Part shown: positions 14,001 through 24,102 of the stretch, piece by piece
Position numbering within the stretch: the stretch's first letter is position 1
Layout of the letters: every line of letters starts with the position of its first letter
From: Lates calcarifer
Taxonomy: Eukaryota; Chordata; Actinopteri; Centropomidae
Length of the DNA stretch: 64,000 nt
Reading direction: 5' to 3'
Assembly: GCF_001640805.2 (NCBI RefSeq)
Contig: NC_066849.1
Location: 22,492,405 to 22,556,404, forward strand
The notes under the pieces: model-generated
Databases searched by the model: none
Seen by the model: only the letters and a program-made list of their open reading frames with translations
Told to the model about the DNA's origin: nothing
Program-made: the position numbers and the translations under genes

Positions 14001-17000
14001 TTGAGGTCTCTTGGAAAATGAAGTTACATCAACAAACTTAAATATTTAAATATTTTTGAAATAGATTTGTGATCACATGCATACATGATGTGTCATTACA
14101 AGATTTGCCAAAGTCTTATCATTTCCACTCCCAAGTTTGTCTGATTCTGTCAGATTGCGTGGATGTACTGAGAGCCTGTTGGGGTTGCAGATCCCTCAGG
14201 CCTGCCGCACATGGCAGTCTGTCCTAGAAACATGCTGCTATAGTCAGTCTAAAGGAGTGAGGCTGTTCACGGAGCTCTGACAGCTATTTTAGGAAGCCTG
14301 CTTAGTTCTGGGACACCGTGGGTGATTTTAGATGTTCAACACTTTGATCTAGGGATGGGAAGCATCACAGATTTTACTGACTGTTCTGACTTCAGATGTT
14401 GAGTAACTGAGTAACTGACGAGACAGCTGGTCTATAAATAGAAAGCCTACAAGAGGAGTTCTTTAAACATTCAGCCTCCGTACGGCCCATGTGACAAATG
14501 GTAAATTAATTTCAAGTCGGGGGTGTGAAGTGATGATATAGAAACTGTCAATTCATCATTTAACTTTCATTTTGAGAGGACAACCAGTGACTCAGTTGCT
14601 GCTGACTCGTACAGTTATTAAATCATTCCCATCTCGTCTCGTATCCATAAAGTTCCCACCAGCTGCAGTTTGTCCATTATTAATGCCATGTTACACAGGC
14701 AGCAAATGGAGTCAATGCAGATGAGCAGATTCTCAAGTGATTATGCTAAATATTTTGTCAGATCATACAAACAGGATATTTATACTGTATAAAATATATT
14801 ACATAAGGTATAACTCTTTATCTATCCATATTAATACAGATTAATTGAATTGTTACACTATTTCATTTTAGTGTAAAATATTTTCCCTTTACCATCATAC
14901 CTCAGCTTTCTGAAATCTCAGTAAATAACAAACAGTGATTGACAGTCACCTGCTGATCTCCTGGGTGTCTGCAGTGATGTCAGTTACTGTCAGCAAATGT
15001 TGGTTTTTCACTGAGTCATGGGAGTATGTGTGGTTCAAATGTAAATGTTCTTAAGTGAAATGGGGCTTTAGATGTCCTAAATGTGGTGTGGTGATATACC
15101 CCCACCCACCTTTCTCCCCTCCCACTGGGCCACCACACACTCACGCAGAGTCTCATGGTGGATATTAGACTTCTCAGTAGACACAAAGAACACAGCTATT
15201 ATCTGTCCTTACACCAAATTTCCTCTTAATTAAGTTGTTTCTACTCTGTTTAAAGGTTGCTCTCAGGTTTTATCAGTGTTAGTCAACTCCGGGCTAATTC
15301 GTCAGCAGTTTTAGCTCAAACAAACACAGATGCCTTTGGTCTGATCATCTGTTGTGACTGACTTATCAGAGCTCATACATCCAGACCTTTCCACATACAG
15401 ATTAGTTAGTCAGAATAGACAGATTACAGACTACAAACAATTGAATTTTCTTTTCATCTAATTAGAGGCAGACTTAAGACTAAAGTGAGCCATAGTTTAA
15501 ATAATTAAAAAGGACCATATCAAAACAGCTTGACTGATAAATTATACATCTATTTTTGTGATCCCTAGAGCCTACTACAGTCATGGCTATTCCACAGGAC
15601 TGTGGCTCCCCCTTGTGGACAGCTTGTTGTTTGCACCCACCCTCCTCTGAAATATGTGAGCCAGAAGAAATCCTTGTTGCCTAGATAATCAGTGGTTGTT
15701 ATATTTGTAAAACACTCAAAAATAGTTTTTAAAAAGTGCTGTTAAGATTACTATTATACTGTTGGAGCAGAAAAATCTCCAACTTGGCTATCTATTGGAA
15801 GGCCTGCTATATCCATTCATGTTGACACAGAAGGTGCCTCCTCATGTTTTTTTATTCAGTTGTTTCTTTTTACCTTTAAAAATGCCTGAACATGGCAGGA
15901 AAGTTTCACCACAAAAATGCATATTTGTGTGTTGTTAAAATGACACAAATTATAATCATAAACCAGATGGAATCTATTTTAATTTATATAATCTCTAAAT
16001 GATGGTCATAAATTATTGGTCATTAATTTAATTTTATTTTATTTTATTTTATCTTAAATATCAAAGATCTGATCTGTTCTTTATGTGTTTCTTGTATTGA
16101 AACAGAACAATCTTCTGGAAAAATGCAAGAACTAATTCAGATGAATTGAGGGTTTATAGAACATGTTTATCAGAAGAGAGGTTTCTTATCACAATGTGTC
16201 AGGCAAGTTTCAAAGTTTAGATTCCCCAGTCGTATCTTCATGTTTTTAGATCCTCTGTAAAAATCTGCCAGAAGTCATTATCAAGTTGCTACAAAAGAAA
16301 TGACAATGATCTTCTAAGTCTGACTTGAAAGACAAGCTGTGACGCTCTAAGCCAGTGGGTCAGAGTAGACACAGTTCCTGTATTGACAGGAGTGGGATCC
16401 CAGGCTTTGATGTATTCACTGCTCCAGTTCAGTTTAAGAGGAGAAGACGGGGTTTTAAGGAGCAGAACATGGATTTTTAGTCAAATCTGAGTCACGAGCA
16501 TTTGAAAATCCAATTTTCTGTTCCTGGTGCAGCTAGATATGCTGTCTTTGCACACTGAGCTGCTGTCGATAACAAACACACTTATCAGCTGTCGTCGTTC
16601 AGAGGAAAGTGTGTATACATGTTATCACTGAGCTGCAAAAACCTTATCCTCAGTATTGTCTTTTAACTCATAAACTAACATTGTCTTCACGTGAGTTAAA
16701 ACAGTGTGGTCCAAACAATACTATGAGGAAAAACAAGTCAATATTTCAAAATTTTTGAAAAAATACATTTTGAAGATGGAAGGTTTTTGCAGGACACTGC
16801 AGCTTTGTGTGCAACTGCTTTATAGTCTGTAAATGTTTGGTTGTTGTTACTAATGCTACACAAATTTTATCTGCTAACAAACACATCTGTAATGTGCAGT
16901 GAGCTCCATATGTGATCTGACAGGGACATGTTACTTTCTCAGTAAATGTGAATGGACATGAAGTCATATAATAAACTGGCAACATCCAGATAACAATTGT

Positions 17001-19475
17001 TTATCTGCCACTTTGCACACAAAAATGGATTTCATAGTCAAAATTATTAGATTGAACACATGTATGAGGCTCACTGTATAAAAGGCCAGTGTTACCGTGA
17101 ACTATAACTCAACTAATACCTCTAAGACATGTACTTCTTTAACATGTAATATATGTGTTTGTTCCTGTACTCACTCACAGATTGTAGTATGTAGGTGCTG
17201 CTGCACTGTCACTACTACATCGTACTGTTTCTGGTTAACTGGTGTGACTTCTCTATGGCACATTTATCTGTTAAGCTCACTACTGTTTGTTCAACACGTG
17301 CACAACCTGTTGAAACATGTTGAGTCGATACAACTGCATTGTCTCGCACTTTCTGTGTTTTTTGTTGTTTTTTTTTTTTTGTTTGTTTTTTTTTTTTTTT
17401 AAAGAACATCTTTCAGCTCCCAGTGAAAAGATGTTGGTGTTTTTACAATCTCTGCCTTGGGTTATTGAGGGAAAATATGGGGGATGAAATTTCTTCTGCC
17501 CTCCCTACCTACCTACTTCTTTCCCCTATGGTCAGAACCCATCCCACTCCTATTCTTCTTCCTCTATATATTTACTGTATCTATTTTTCTCTCTTTCTAA
17601 CCTCATGTCTATTCTATACCAAGTTCTTATCTGTATAAAAAGCTGATAAACCATTTTAACATGTCTTTTTGGGAGGAATGTATCACTCATCTGCTGTAAA
17701 TTTTAAAACAGATGCTAATAGCAAGTGAACTCAAGTACATTAAATGAGTGAAATTCTGCCATTATGAATTACAAGCAGTTTATCATCAGCAGTACATTTG
17801 CATGCATCTCCAAATTTCTTAGAAAGAGAATGCATTGGTGAATTGGACGTATATTTTTTGGCAGAAATGTGATTTTTTTGGAGGGAGGGATGGGGATGAG
17901 GGTGGATATTGAGATGAGAATGAGAAAGGCAAAGATTCTAAACCATCGTGTCCCTGTGTTGTCCTAACGGTGTATCATTTTGACTTATAGGGTATCTTTG
18001 TTACTAGGGTACAGCATGACGGGCCCGCCGCCTCCGCCCTGCAGCCCGGAGACAAGATACTGCAGGTAACCCCCTCTCACTCGTCATCAAATGGGCCAGA
18101 AAAAAAAAGCCACATCATGCCCCTCCCTGAACCCCCCCCCCCCCCCCCGACTCTCCCTACGTTTATAAACATGGAGGCAGAGCATTAAACAGGACAAAAG
18201 AAATCACAGTGCTTCACATGGTACAGTCATCGTACATGGGCTATTAAACAAAAGCACACAGTCACTGATTAGCTGCACCCCTGAGCACAAGTCAGCTCAC
18301 CCACAGGTGCTGTCTCACTTGAAGTTTGTGGCAGACTTCAGTGTTTTCCTACCTGTCTACTCTGCCTCTGTGTGTGTAACTTGTTGGTCAAAAAATCTGG
18401 CATGACCCCTCTCATCCTCTCCTCTCTCATTCATCATTAATTAGTGACCACAGAGAACGCTTGAGGTAACAACTTTTGAGTCATAGCTTTACAGGTTTAT
18501 TTAAGGAGTCTAAATAATAAAAACCTCATGAGGACAAGGAACAACGTGTCATAAGACATCAGGCCAGAAGTTAAATTAGGCTTCCTAATAACACAGGGCT
18601 CTCTGTTATAGCCTCGTGTATGCAGTGGCAGCAACACAGCTCCAGCAGAATTCACCCATCTCTTATCATCGCTGCCACTTAGATATTTCCAGTTCGGTTA
18701 GAAATGTTTCTTATCAGAACAGATTTTTCAGCTTCACACAGTTTTCAGCTTTTCCCAATTTGCTTCTGGACTCTGCGACACTGCGTAATCGCCCTGAGGG
18801 GATATTACCCTCAACAACATTGTAGCTGTTTCCACTTCTCATGTGAATCAGTCAGATTAAATCAATAAAAACTAAACGGAAATGGTCGAGATCCCATCCA
18901 TTTACATGTGTTTTACTGATATTTACTGCAGCTGCTGTTTCAAAGTAGTGCTACAATGAAGCCCCAAAGAAACTGTGACGTCAAAATGAGATGCCAGCGC
19001 TTCACCGTAGGAGATTGTACCTCCCCTCCATGTCTCATTCCTTTCATGTTTTCCTCCCCTCTCTCCTCCCCCTTCATCTTCTCTCCACAGATTTACAGTT
19101 TAGCTGGATGAACTCATCTAAAAGCCCTTTTTTGTCTTTACCCCTTCTCTCTCTACAGCATGACTGTGTAGCTCCTCCTCTTCTCTCTCTTTTCCCCAAC
19201 AGTGATGTGTTACTGAGATAATGATGGCAGTGACCCTCCATCCTTCCACAAACACACTCACACATAGACAGACATATGTATGGAAATACTGCAGCACACA
19301 TACCTCTATACATACATGGCACACACACACATGCTTTTGACTGTGCTGCGTGTTTGCCTTGCAGGCTAACGGACATAGTTTTTTACACATGGAGCATGAG
19401 ACAGCCGTCTCTCTGCTGAAGAGTTTCCAGCGGACGGTGGACTTGGTGGTTCTGAGAGACAGCAGCATGCGCTAA
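1849..19475 (+). CDS. lrrc7: lrrc7 (densin-180), 3' half of the gene, 14 coding exons
   Basis: Densin-180 is a postsynaptic scaffold of the LAP family, with N-terminal leucine-rich repeats, a long linker and a C-terminal PDZ domain. The family is known to bind CaMKII, alpha-actinin and delta-catenin-type partners. The 14 exons given separately here total 3,035 bp. They join without a phase error into about 1,010 residues plus a stop. The linker carries blocks I recognise from mammalian densin, such as LDKLH-like [53 protein letters not shown] and [18 protein letters not shown]. The PDZ blocks are [19 protein letters not shown] and [15 protein letters not shown]. The LRR half (roughly the first 500 residues) is missing because it lies upstream of base 1. 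Erbin, the closest paralogue, fits less well because the linker and PDZ residues match densin. A teleost lrrc7 duplicate cannot be excluded. Confidence 0.93.
2063..3879 (+). other. lrrc7 intron after exon A
   Basis: The intron begins with a CA microsatellite and continues through a pyrimidine-rich TCCATC-type low-complexity tract (about 2100-2290) into AT-rich DNA. No further exon was recognised. The open frames near 2000-2400 run straight through the donor and only reflect low-complexity composition. Confidence 0.8.
2065..2090. repeat. CA microsatellite at an lrrc7 5' splice site
   Basis: A run of CA dinucleotides with one GA interruption starts two bases after the donor GT of exon A. Confidence 0.95.
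3880..4383 (+). CDS. lrrc7: lrrc7 coding exon B
   Basis: The acceptor is TTGTAG (AG 3878-3879) and the donor is AG/GTAAGT at 4384. The exon enters with one base that completes Arg and leaves with two bases of another. It encodes the Pro/Ser-rich densin linker. It contains [22 protein letters not shown]-like [32 protein letters not shown] and [20 protein letters not shown], all of which have close counterparts in mammalian densin. At 504 bp it is the largest lrrc7 exon in the window. No folded domain is expected in this part of the protein. Confidence 0.95.
4579..4803 (+). CDS. lrrc7: lrrc7 coding exon C
   Basis: The exon has acceptor CCAAG (AG 4577-4578) and donor AG/GTAGGT at 4804. It encodes a Gly/Asn-rich stretch followed by [20 protein letters not shown] and [17 protein letters not shown]. 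The SKSxxRLSP and QSIDEIDIG motifs are conserved in densin. The Ser-rich basic motif is a plausible kinase target (inference). The acceptor has a T-rich tract about 10 bases upstream. Confidence 0.93.
4889..5123 (+). CDS. lrrc7: lrrc7 coding exon D
   Basis: The acceptor is TGTCCAG (AG 4887-4888) and the donor is CAG/GTTAGC at 5124. The exon completes a Ser codon, then encodes [13 protein letters not shown] and [15 protein letters not shown] and ends at NYNPQ in phase 0. RSQSxPMLDDE is a densin signature, and the last residues match the family's YxFDQxxNPQ. It continues the disordered linker. Confidence 0.94.
5338..5688 (+). CDS. lrrc7: lrrc7 coding exon E
   Basis: The exon is 351 bp, phase 0 at both ends, with acceptor AATCAG (5336-5337) and donor CAG/GTAGGA at 5689. 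It encodes [39 protein letters not shown] and [20 protein letters not shown] followed by [30 protein letters not shown] is a densin-typical motif and matches a basophilic kinase site (inference). The C-terminal Gln/Glu/Ala-rich stretch could be a short helix. Confidence 0.95.
5689..6002 (+). other. lrrc7 intron after exon E
   Basis: A short AT-rich intron of 314 bp. It ends in a CT-rich tract and CTCCTCAG. Nothing else was recognised. Confidence 0.85.
6003..6248 (+). CDS. lrrc7: lrrc7 coding exon F
   Basis: This exon of 82 codons is phase 0 at both ends, with acceptor CTCCTCAG and donor CAG/GTAGAC at 6249. It encodes [39 protein letters not shown] and [20 protein letters not shown]. The [12 protein letters not shown] block is shared by densin and erbin, and the KRNGRYxDxxPxYQE block points to densin rather than erbin. 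Confidence 0.95.
6249..7387 (+). other. lrrc7 intron after exon F
   Basis: An AT-rich intron that holds one copy of a dispersed repeat (about 7131-7315, listed separately). It ends at TTCTCAG. No other exon was seen. Confidence 0.8.
7131..7315 (+). repeat. Dispersed repeat family R1, copy 1
   Basis: The stretch with GGTGTCCACCGAGTCCTGAA and GGAAATATGTGGCTCTTTAG matches, with scattered substitutions, stretches near 47385 and 62121. All three lie in the same orientation. The shared order is CACCTG, CCACC, CTCCTGAGGGAAATAT, CTTTAGCCGCTAAAT, then GGGCTGTAAA. This reads as an old, non-autonomous fish repeat. The family name is not known to me. Confidence 0.7.
7388..7600 (+). CDS. lrrc7: lrrc7 coding exon G
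   Basis: This exon of 71 codons is phase 0, with acceptor TTCTCAG and donor AGG/GTACGT at 7601. It encodes [20 protein letters not shown], then a variable stretch, then [20 protein letters not shown]. The ADWRxQxLRHIEAK motif is shared by densin and erbin and is one of the best conserved parts of the LAP linker outside the LRR and PDZ domains. The frame stays open past the donor for about 40 codons, so a longer readthrough form is formally possible but not family-like. Confidence 0.95.
7601..9702 (+). other. lrrc7 intron after exon G
   Basis: The intron holds a palindromic element of about 950 bp (8117-9066, listed separately) inside AT-rich DNA. It ends in TCCAATCAG. No conserved exon was recognised in it. 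Confidence 0.8.
8117..9066. mobile_element. Transposon-like element with long terminal inverted repeats
   Basis: The left arm (about 8117-8225) contains TATTCGCTTTATTCGCCAAA, then GTTAGATGAGAAAAT and ATGAAGCTACAGGC. The right arm (about 8964-9066) read on the minus strand contains TTATTCGCTTTCTTGCTGAG, then AGTTAGATGAGATGC and TGTGAAGCTACAGC. The arms are about 100 bp, imperfect, and face each other across about 740 bp of AT-rich DNA with no long ORF. This is the structure of a decayed non-autonomous DNA transposon (MITE-like). The arm sequence is of a type common in fish genomes. The ends are approximate. Confidence 0.7.
9703..9870 (+). CDS. lrrc7: lrrc7 coding exon H (probable cassette)
   Basis: This exon of 56 codons is phase 0 at both ends, with acceptor CAATCAG and donor GCT/GTGAGT at 9871. 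It encodes [20 protein letters not shown], then [12 protein letters not shown], and ends Pro-rich. The KHNTxxLGML motif corresponds to a segment that directly follows the ADWRQQ block in mammalian densin, which supports it as a real exon. The rest is poorly conserved. The symmetric phase means it can be skipped without a frameshift. Confidence 0.85.
9871..11007 (+). other. lrrc7 intron after exon H
   Basis: AT-rich intron with no recognised repeat or exon. It ends in a long CT tract (CTCTCTTTCTCAG). Confidence 0.8.
11008..11127 (+). CDS. lrrc7: lrrc7 coding exon I
   Basis: This exon of 40 codons is phase 0 at both ends, with acceptor TTTCTCAG and donor AAG/GTAATA at 11128. It encodes [20 protein letters not shown] and [20 protein letters not shown]. 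The [15 protein letters not shown] motif is a clear densin signature. Confidence 0.95.
11232..11442 (+). CDS. lrrc7: lrrc7 coding exon J
   Basis: The exon enters in phase 0 after TACAG (11230-11231) and leaves with one base (G) before GTAAAT at 11443. It encodes [19 protein letters not shown], a Ser run and a Gly/Gln/Pro-rich stretch ending GNMSQ. The sequence is low-complexity and less conserved than its neighbours. Placement rests on phase continuity with exons I and K. Confidence 0.88.
11443..12291 (+). other. lrrc7 intron after exon J
   Basis: The intron contains AT-rich repeat-like sequence around 11645-11735 (listed separately) and ends in TTTTCCGTCCAG. The open frame near 11999 has no matching splice sites and is not taken as coding. 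Confidence 0.8.
11645..11735. repeat. Fish-type ATTAGTTGATTAATTGATTA interspersed repeat
   Basis: The stretch of alternating GATTAATT/ATTAGTTAATC words followed by AGAAAATAATTAGCAACTAT and TTTGATAATCAGTTAATTAT is of a type I recognise as very common in teleost introns. It is internally palindromic. The family name is not assigned. Confidence 0.55.
12292..12560 (+). CDS. lrrc7: lrrc7 coding exon K
   Basis: The acceptor is CGTCCAG (12290-12291) and the donor is CAG/GTATCC at 12561. The two first bases complete the Ala codon begun in exon J. The exon encodes a Ser/His/Gln/Pro-rich stretch and ends [20 protein letters not shown] then QEQ. The RCLxQTKGQxSxDGxxEQ block lies immediately before the PDZ domain in densin. 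Confidence 0.94.
12561..13422 (+). other. lrrc7 intron after exon K
   Basis: The intron starts with TCTG/TCCA low-complexity sequence and ends with a strong CT tract and CTCTAG. No exon was recognised inside. Confidence 0.8.
13423..13515 (+). CDS. lrrc7: lrrc7 coding exon L, start of PDZ domain
   Basis: This exon of 31 codons is phase 0, with acceptor CTCTAG and donor ATG/GTACGA at 13516. It encodes [20 protein letters not shown] and [11 protein letters not shown], the first two strands of the PDZ domain. The carboxylate-binding loop GLGF is intact at 13450-13461. The last residue is Met where mammalian densin has Lys at the exon junction. Confidence 0.97.
13516..17990 (+). other. lrrc7 intron inside the PDZ domain
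   Basis: This intron of about 4.5 kb is the largest of lrrc7 in the window. It is AT-rich, with a poly-T tract near 17367-17400 and no recognised gene or exon. It ends in ACTTATAG. Confidence 0.8.
17991..18065 (+). CDS. lrrc7: lrrc7 coding exon M, middle of PDZ domain
   Basis: This exon of 25 codons is phase 0, with acceptor TTATAG and donor CAG/GTAACC at 18066. It encodes [20 protein letters not shown] then [13 protein letters not shown] and LQPGDKILQ are near identical to mammalian densin and erbin PDZ. Confidence 0.97.
18066..19364 (+). other. lrrc7 last intron
   Basis: The intron carries a C17 homopolymer at 18132-18148. A CA tract (19321-19330) sits about 35 bases before the acceptor TTGCAG. 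The open frames seen here are pyrimidine-rich composition without splice support. Confidence 0.8.
19365..19475 (+). CDS. lrrc7: lrrc7 last coding exon, end of PDZ domain and stop
   Basis: The acceptor is CTTGCAG (19363-19364) and the stop is TAA at 19473-19475. The exon encodes [20 protein letters not shown] and [16 protein letters not shown]. The PDZ alpha-B helix His (HE in MEHETAV) is present, as expected for a class I PDZ that prefers Ser/Thr at position -2. The C-terminal tail is RDSSMR, unlike the RELTV ending I recall for mammalian densin. Confidence 0.97.
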   Translation, partial: ANGHSFLHMEHETAVSLLKSFQRTVDLVVLRDSSMR

Positions 19476-22411
19476 AAAATAGTTTTATAACAAACAAACA
19501 AACAAACACAACAACAACGCTTCTTTTCTCTGCTCATCGCCATCCCACGCCACCCCACCTGTCCTCCGCATGGGAGGCTTGTGGAACTGAAAAATGAGCC
19601 GCCTTTTTTACCTTTTTAGGGGAACACACTGACATTTATTTGCCTATTGCTGGACCAAAGGCAAATACTAGTGCCAAATGTACCATAGGAAACATATCGG
19701 CTCTTCTGTCTACCAACGGTCAGGGACCTGATCGACGGCTGGATGGACCACAAAAGGACTCTAAACTTTGAGTCCCTACAGGGCTGCTGCAGTTTGGATT
19801 TTGTGGTTGGTTTGTTAATTAGGCAGTCATCTGATTGGTCAGTCTGAGTAGTCTGTTTTTGTTGGTTAGTTAGGGTTCTGGGGTATTTTTGCTTTTTCTC
19901 CACTGCTTTTTATTTTGCTGTTCATGGTGGATTTTTAATGATCTGTTTCATGTCACACATGGTTCACCTTCCATGGTCTCTCCCTTCATTGTCCTTCTGT
20001 TTTTTCTTTCTCTTTTCTCTGCTGTCATCTATGTTTTTCTTCTTTTGTCTAATGTTTTCTGTTCTGTTCTTCTCTTTCCTTTGGTGTGTTGTGTTTTATT
20101 CCTTTATTCTTGTGTTTATGTCTTCTGTTCTGTTCTGCAGGTATTATTGCCTCCAGTGTACAGAAACTGAAAACTTAAGACTTTCTGCCTTGTGTACATA
20201 TATGGAGCTGCAGCTTTCTAGACCTGCACTCTCTCTGGGGCCTGGACAGACAAGTTTATGATAATTATTGTTGATAAACCACATTCTGAATTCTCTCTTA
20301 TGAACATACAGGGATAATTTCTCCAAATGGACGATTTTCTAAAGTACACCACTGGTTTATTTCTGTATAGAAAACACTTTTCATAATCCACCTCTGCTAC
20401 TTTTTTTTTTTTTGTTTGTTTTATACTGTTGCTTGCACAGCTGTGCTGAAAAGAGCTAAAGCAATATTTCTGAGGCTCGGCCCATTGAGCTTTTCAGCAG
20501 AGCCTAACTTGTCCTGCAGTGCCATCTATCGAGCAAGTCATGCTAATGTTTACACACACTGCCATGCACATGAACTAAAAGGCAAACACACACATGTGCC
20601 CCCCAAACACAACACATATTCAGTGCTGTGATCTGTGCTCTAGCCCGATTTTAGAGTTCAGACAGTCTTAAAAAACTACTGTCACACACACATACACTGT
20701 AACATTATTCATAATATCTGTGCCATATTTTGAGGTCCTGTTTTCTAGTATTGTTACAGCTATGTCACATCTCTTTCTAGCTGTTTATTTGTATGATAAA
20801 GTCACAGCATGCTTTCATATCACTGGTCACTGTCAGCCAGCCATTTTCTGTTGGCTTCCAGAGTTTAAAACTCTCCATGTATTATACCACTGATTTTCAG
20901 TGAGACTGATGTTCTAAAGTTGGTGCCACATGGATCCTCTGCCCTCTGACCCCGGTTGTATTTACACAGGCCCCAAAACATCTGAGCTTTACCTCTATGT
21001 GGCCCAGATCTGATCTGCACACCATGAGAGGAGCAGCGTGACTTTAGAGAGTAGGGAAACTGGTTTGTAACTGTCGGCCTGGCTTCAAATCCAAGTGTCC
21101 TGACCTCTGGCCTCCCTGTGGAAAGCAACAAGAGAAAAGAGAGGGTCCCTACAAGAATCAGTAAGGTATAACACACAAGTGTTAGTGTCTTAATGGGTCG
21201 ATCTGCATTTAATCAGATTTTCCCTTTGTAGACAATCAGGGAAAGATCTGATCTGTGTCACAAAGGCTTTTGGCTTCACTTGAAATTTCTGTGTAACTTT
21301 TTGTAACCTAAGAAGAGGCTAACTGACTAGGTTTACTGGGGAATTTAGATTCACCAACTTTGGGTCAAGTTGTGTTTGAAATAAGACAGTAAATAGAGCA
21401 GGGAAAAAGTAATCCAGACTCCAGACTCCAATCCAGATGTAGGAACTTTGAAGGAAGTTTCTGGCCAAAAGTTGGAGCCATGGCAGTGTGATAAAATCCA
21501 GCTTTCGTTGTCACGCTTCAGAAATTGTATTGACATGACAGAAGCAACCACAGAAGACAAGAGTGAAGAGCTACATTTTCTGTCTTTGTGTAAATGCAAC
21601 ACGTCCTGAAGATGTTTCATGACAGTGAGTTTTGTTCTGTTCTGTGCAACATGTGATGTTTGATTCAGAGCAGAACAACATCCTTCACTGTCCTTTGCTT
21701 TTACTTGACATGACAGTGTCATCCTGCGCCCATTTTGTGTCAACTCTCCTAATAAGCATTAGAATTTAGTTAATTCAACATAAGGGACACAAAATGGCAC
21801 AGATAAGTCATGTGGTTGAGATCTTAACCACAGGTATCCACCCAACCCTATTTAGAGTTTGAAATATCAAAGATATTGTGATGAGAACAGAGAAAAAGGT
21901 TTGATAATATAATTATTTTTTACTACATGTTTCAGGTAATTCTTTCTAAATATATTGATATACCTTAGCTTTGCTCAAAAATTGTGATATTTTATAATGA
22001 CACTTATAACAAAGTTATGGATGGAAGTACGCACAGTATGACTTGGAGACCTACACATGTACTATCCAAAACTGTATAAAATGTATTTCTACTGTAATTG
22101 TGAATTTGTGTTATACAAATATATATTATATATATATGTATATGACTATAAAAACAGTCATTTTCTATGTGTTTAAACTACATAAGAGCTGAACAAATGC
22201 TGAGGACGGTGTCACTGTACATAGCTGTGAATGAAATCCAATTTAAAATGACTCATATTGATTGTGAATGTACTCATGCTTTCTGCAGTACCTACACCTA
22301 CCCAACTTGAATGCTGCTTCTTCTGTTGTGTGACAAAAAGTACTTTGACCTCCGAGGAGAGAACCGCTGTCGAGTTATAAGTTGGACAAATTTAGTGACG
22401 ATTTAACAGAA

Positions 22412-22433
22412 CTATTTATTTCTTTATTTATTT
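22412..22433 (+). promoter_or_regulatory. AU-rich element cluster in lrrc7 3' UTR
   Basis: Overlapping ATTTATTT words (CTATTTATTTCTTTATTTAT) form a class II-like AU-rich element, a known determinant of mRNA stability. Function here is inferred. Confidence 0.5.
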
Positions 22434-22719
22434 GCACATGCAAGTTGAAATCCTTCCAGTTTTAAGTTTGAGTATTAATGCGGAGAAATGTAATTGCCGA
22501 AGTATATATAATATATATCATGTGTTTAGAATGCATTTTGCAGACGCTATCTGTACATACTATTTAAGATACAGTTTTTACAAAAAATAATATATGTATA
22601 AAATTGAAAAAATGCTGTGCAGCGATTATACTGGAGCCATTTTGGGCTTTGGGACGTACCATTTTTTCAGTATATAAGAAGTGTTTTGAATAATGTACTA
22701 AAGTCTCTATTGTACAAAT

Positions 22720-22725
22720 AATAAA
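22720..22725 (+). terminator. lrrc7 polyadenylation signal
   Basis: A canonical AATAAA lies about 3.2 kb after the stop codon, preceded by TGTACAAAT and followed by a GT/T-rich stretch (ATGTCACTATTGGTAATCTGG), which fits a cleavage site about 15-25 bases downstream. Confidence 0.65.
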
Positions 22726-24102
22726 AATGTCACTATTGGTAATCTGGGTTCCTTCTAATGCACTGAGATCTGTCTTTGGATGGAAAGAGGAGGGTGGTTA
22801 GTATTTCTCTTTCTGCTTTCTCCTTCCCTGTGCCTTAATTCGAGTAGAAACATGTAAGGGGGGAGAGGAGAGGGTGAGAAGATGAAGAATGGAGAAAGAA
22901 AGTAATGAAGTGCAAAGGACGTACAAGAGGGTTAAAGAAAGAAATTATGCAAATTCAGAGAAAATGGGGGAAAATGAGGGAAATAAAGGAGGAGGTAAAG
23001 AAGGAGTGAAAGGAGAAAACAGCGAGAAAGGAATAGAGCCAGAGGGAAACGAAAGGGGTGAAGAATAAACAAGGGTGAAACAGGACGGATAAAGAAGAAA
23101 GGGAGGTAGGGAAAAGAGATTAGGTAATGAAAGGAAACGGTAGAAAGGGATGAGGATCACCTCAGCAGGTCTGTGGGAGATTTTGGTTTCCTCTGCCTCT
23201 CTGTGGATTAAACTCAGCAGCGCCTCTCGTCATCTCAGCAGATGCTCCTTTGTCTCTCTGTCCATTAGTCTAACAACCTGATTCTTCTTCATCCCTCTCT
23301 ATCCGACCATCTCATCTAGTCTTGACACTTATCTGAGCTGTGGATCACAGAGGGACAGCTGAGTTTGTCAAGCTGCCTCACAGCAGTGTCAGTGATTGCC
23401 ATTGTCAGTAGAACAAAGAAAAAGTTTGCTCCATTGTGGTAAGTATTGTGTACAAAAATCCTACTGAATTCAACTGAAAAAAAAAAATAGTCTGAACTTG
23501 TTGACACCTTCTTCCCTCAGTCTTTGACTTACTCATGACCTTGTTATCCATTAATGTGCATTAACGATTTTTTAATAATCAGTCCATTTTATGGCCAATT
23601 AAGAAAATCCATCCCAACTTTGCCCCATGTGCTCATCCATTCATCATTCAGCAATGTCTAAAATATAAAGGAGTTAGTCTGTTTTTTGTCATTTGCAAGT
23701 TACGAGTTGTGCCATTTGTTTAATACTTTTTAATTTTGCAAAAGTGTAATTTTTGGTCCTTGTTTGTCTTTAAAATCCATCATGAGAACATGTTGGGTTT
23801 GATGACTTTTGACTCTAATCTTTTATTTTGTTGTGAAATGGTGGATAATTACAGTTATTTAAATGGAAGCATTTGAGACGTTTAGATGGGAAGTCACTCT
23901 AGTGGAACTACTAACAATGTATAGACACCTGAGACAATAGGCCCCAAATAGACACTTGTTTCCTGGTAACTTTTCACATGTAAAAATGTAATCTGTAATA
24001 ATGTACTGTATTTTATGATCTTATCATGCATATATGTTAACCTGAAAAATAAATAGAAGCTTAAACTGTCAAATAAATGTAGTGGAGTAAGAAGTACAAT
24101 AT

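Larger units (their letters stand above)
19476..22725 (+). other. lrrc7: lrrc7 3' untranslated region
   Basis: From the stop codon to the AATAAA at 22720 there is no coding potential and no sign of a new gene. The region is T-rich, with an ACAAACAAACAAAC tract just after the stop, an AU-rich element cluster (22412-22433) and short TATATA runs near 22120 and 22505. A long 3' UTR is usual for neuronal scaffold genes. The true end was chosen from the last AATAAA in AT-rich sequence and could be earlier. Confidence 0.7.

Noticed and set aside
17339..17638. Open frame crossing a poly-T run (Phe-rich)
   Set aside because: It is a homopolymer translation inside the PDZ intron.
18991..19221. Pyrimidine-rich open frame in the last lrrc7 intron
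   Set aside because: The PDZ domain is complete without it, and no acceptor/donor pair of phase 0 bounds it.
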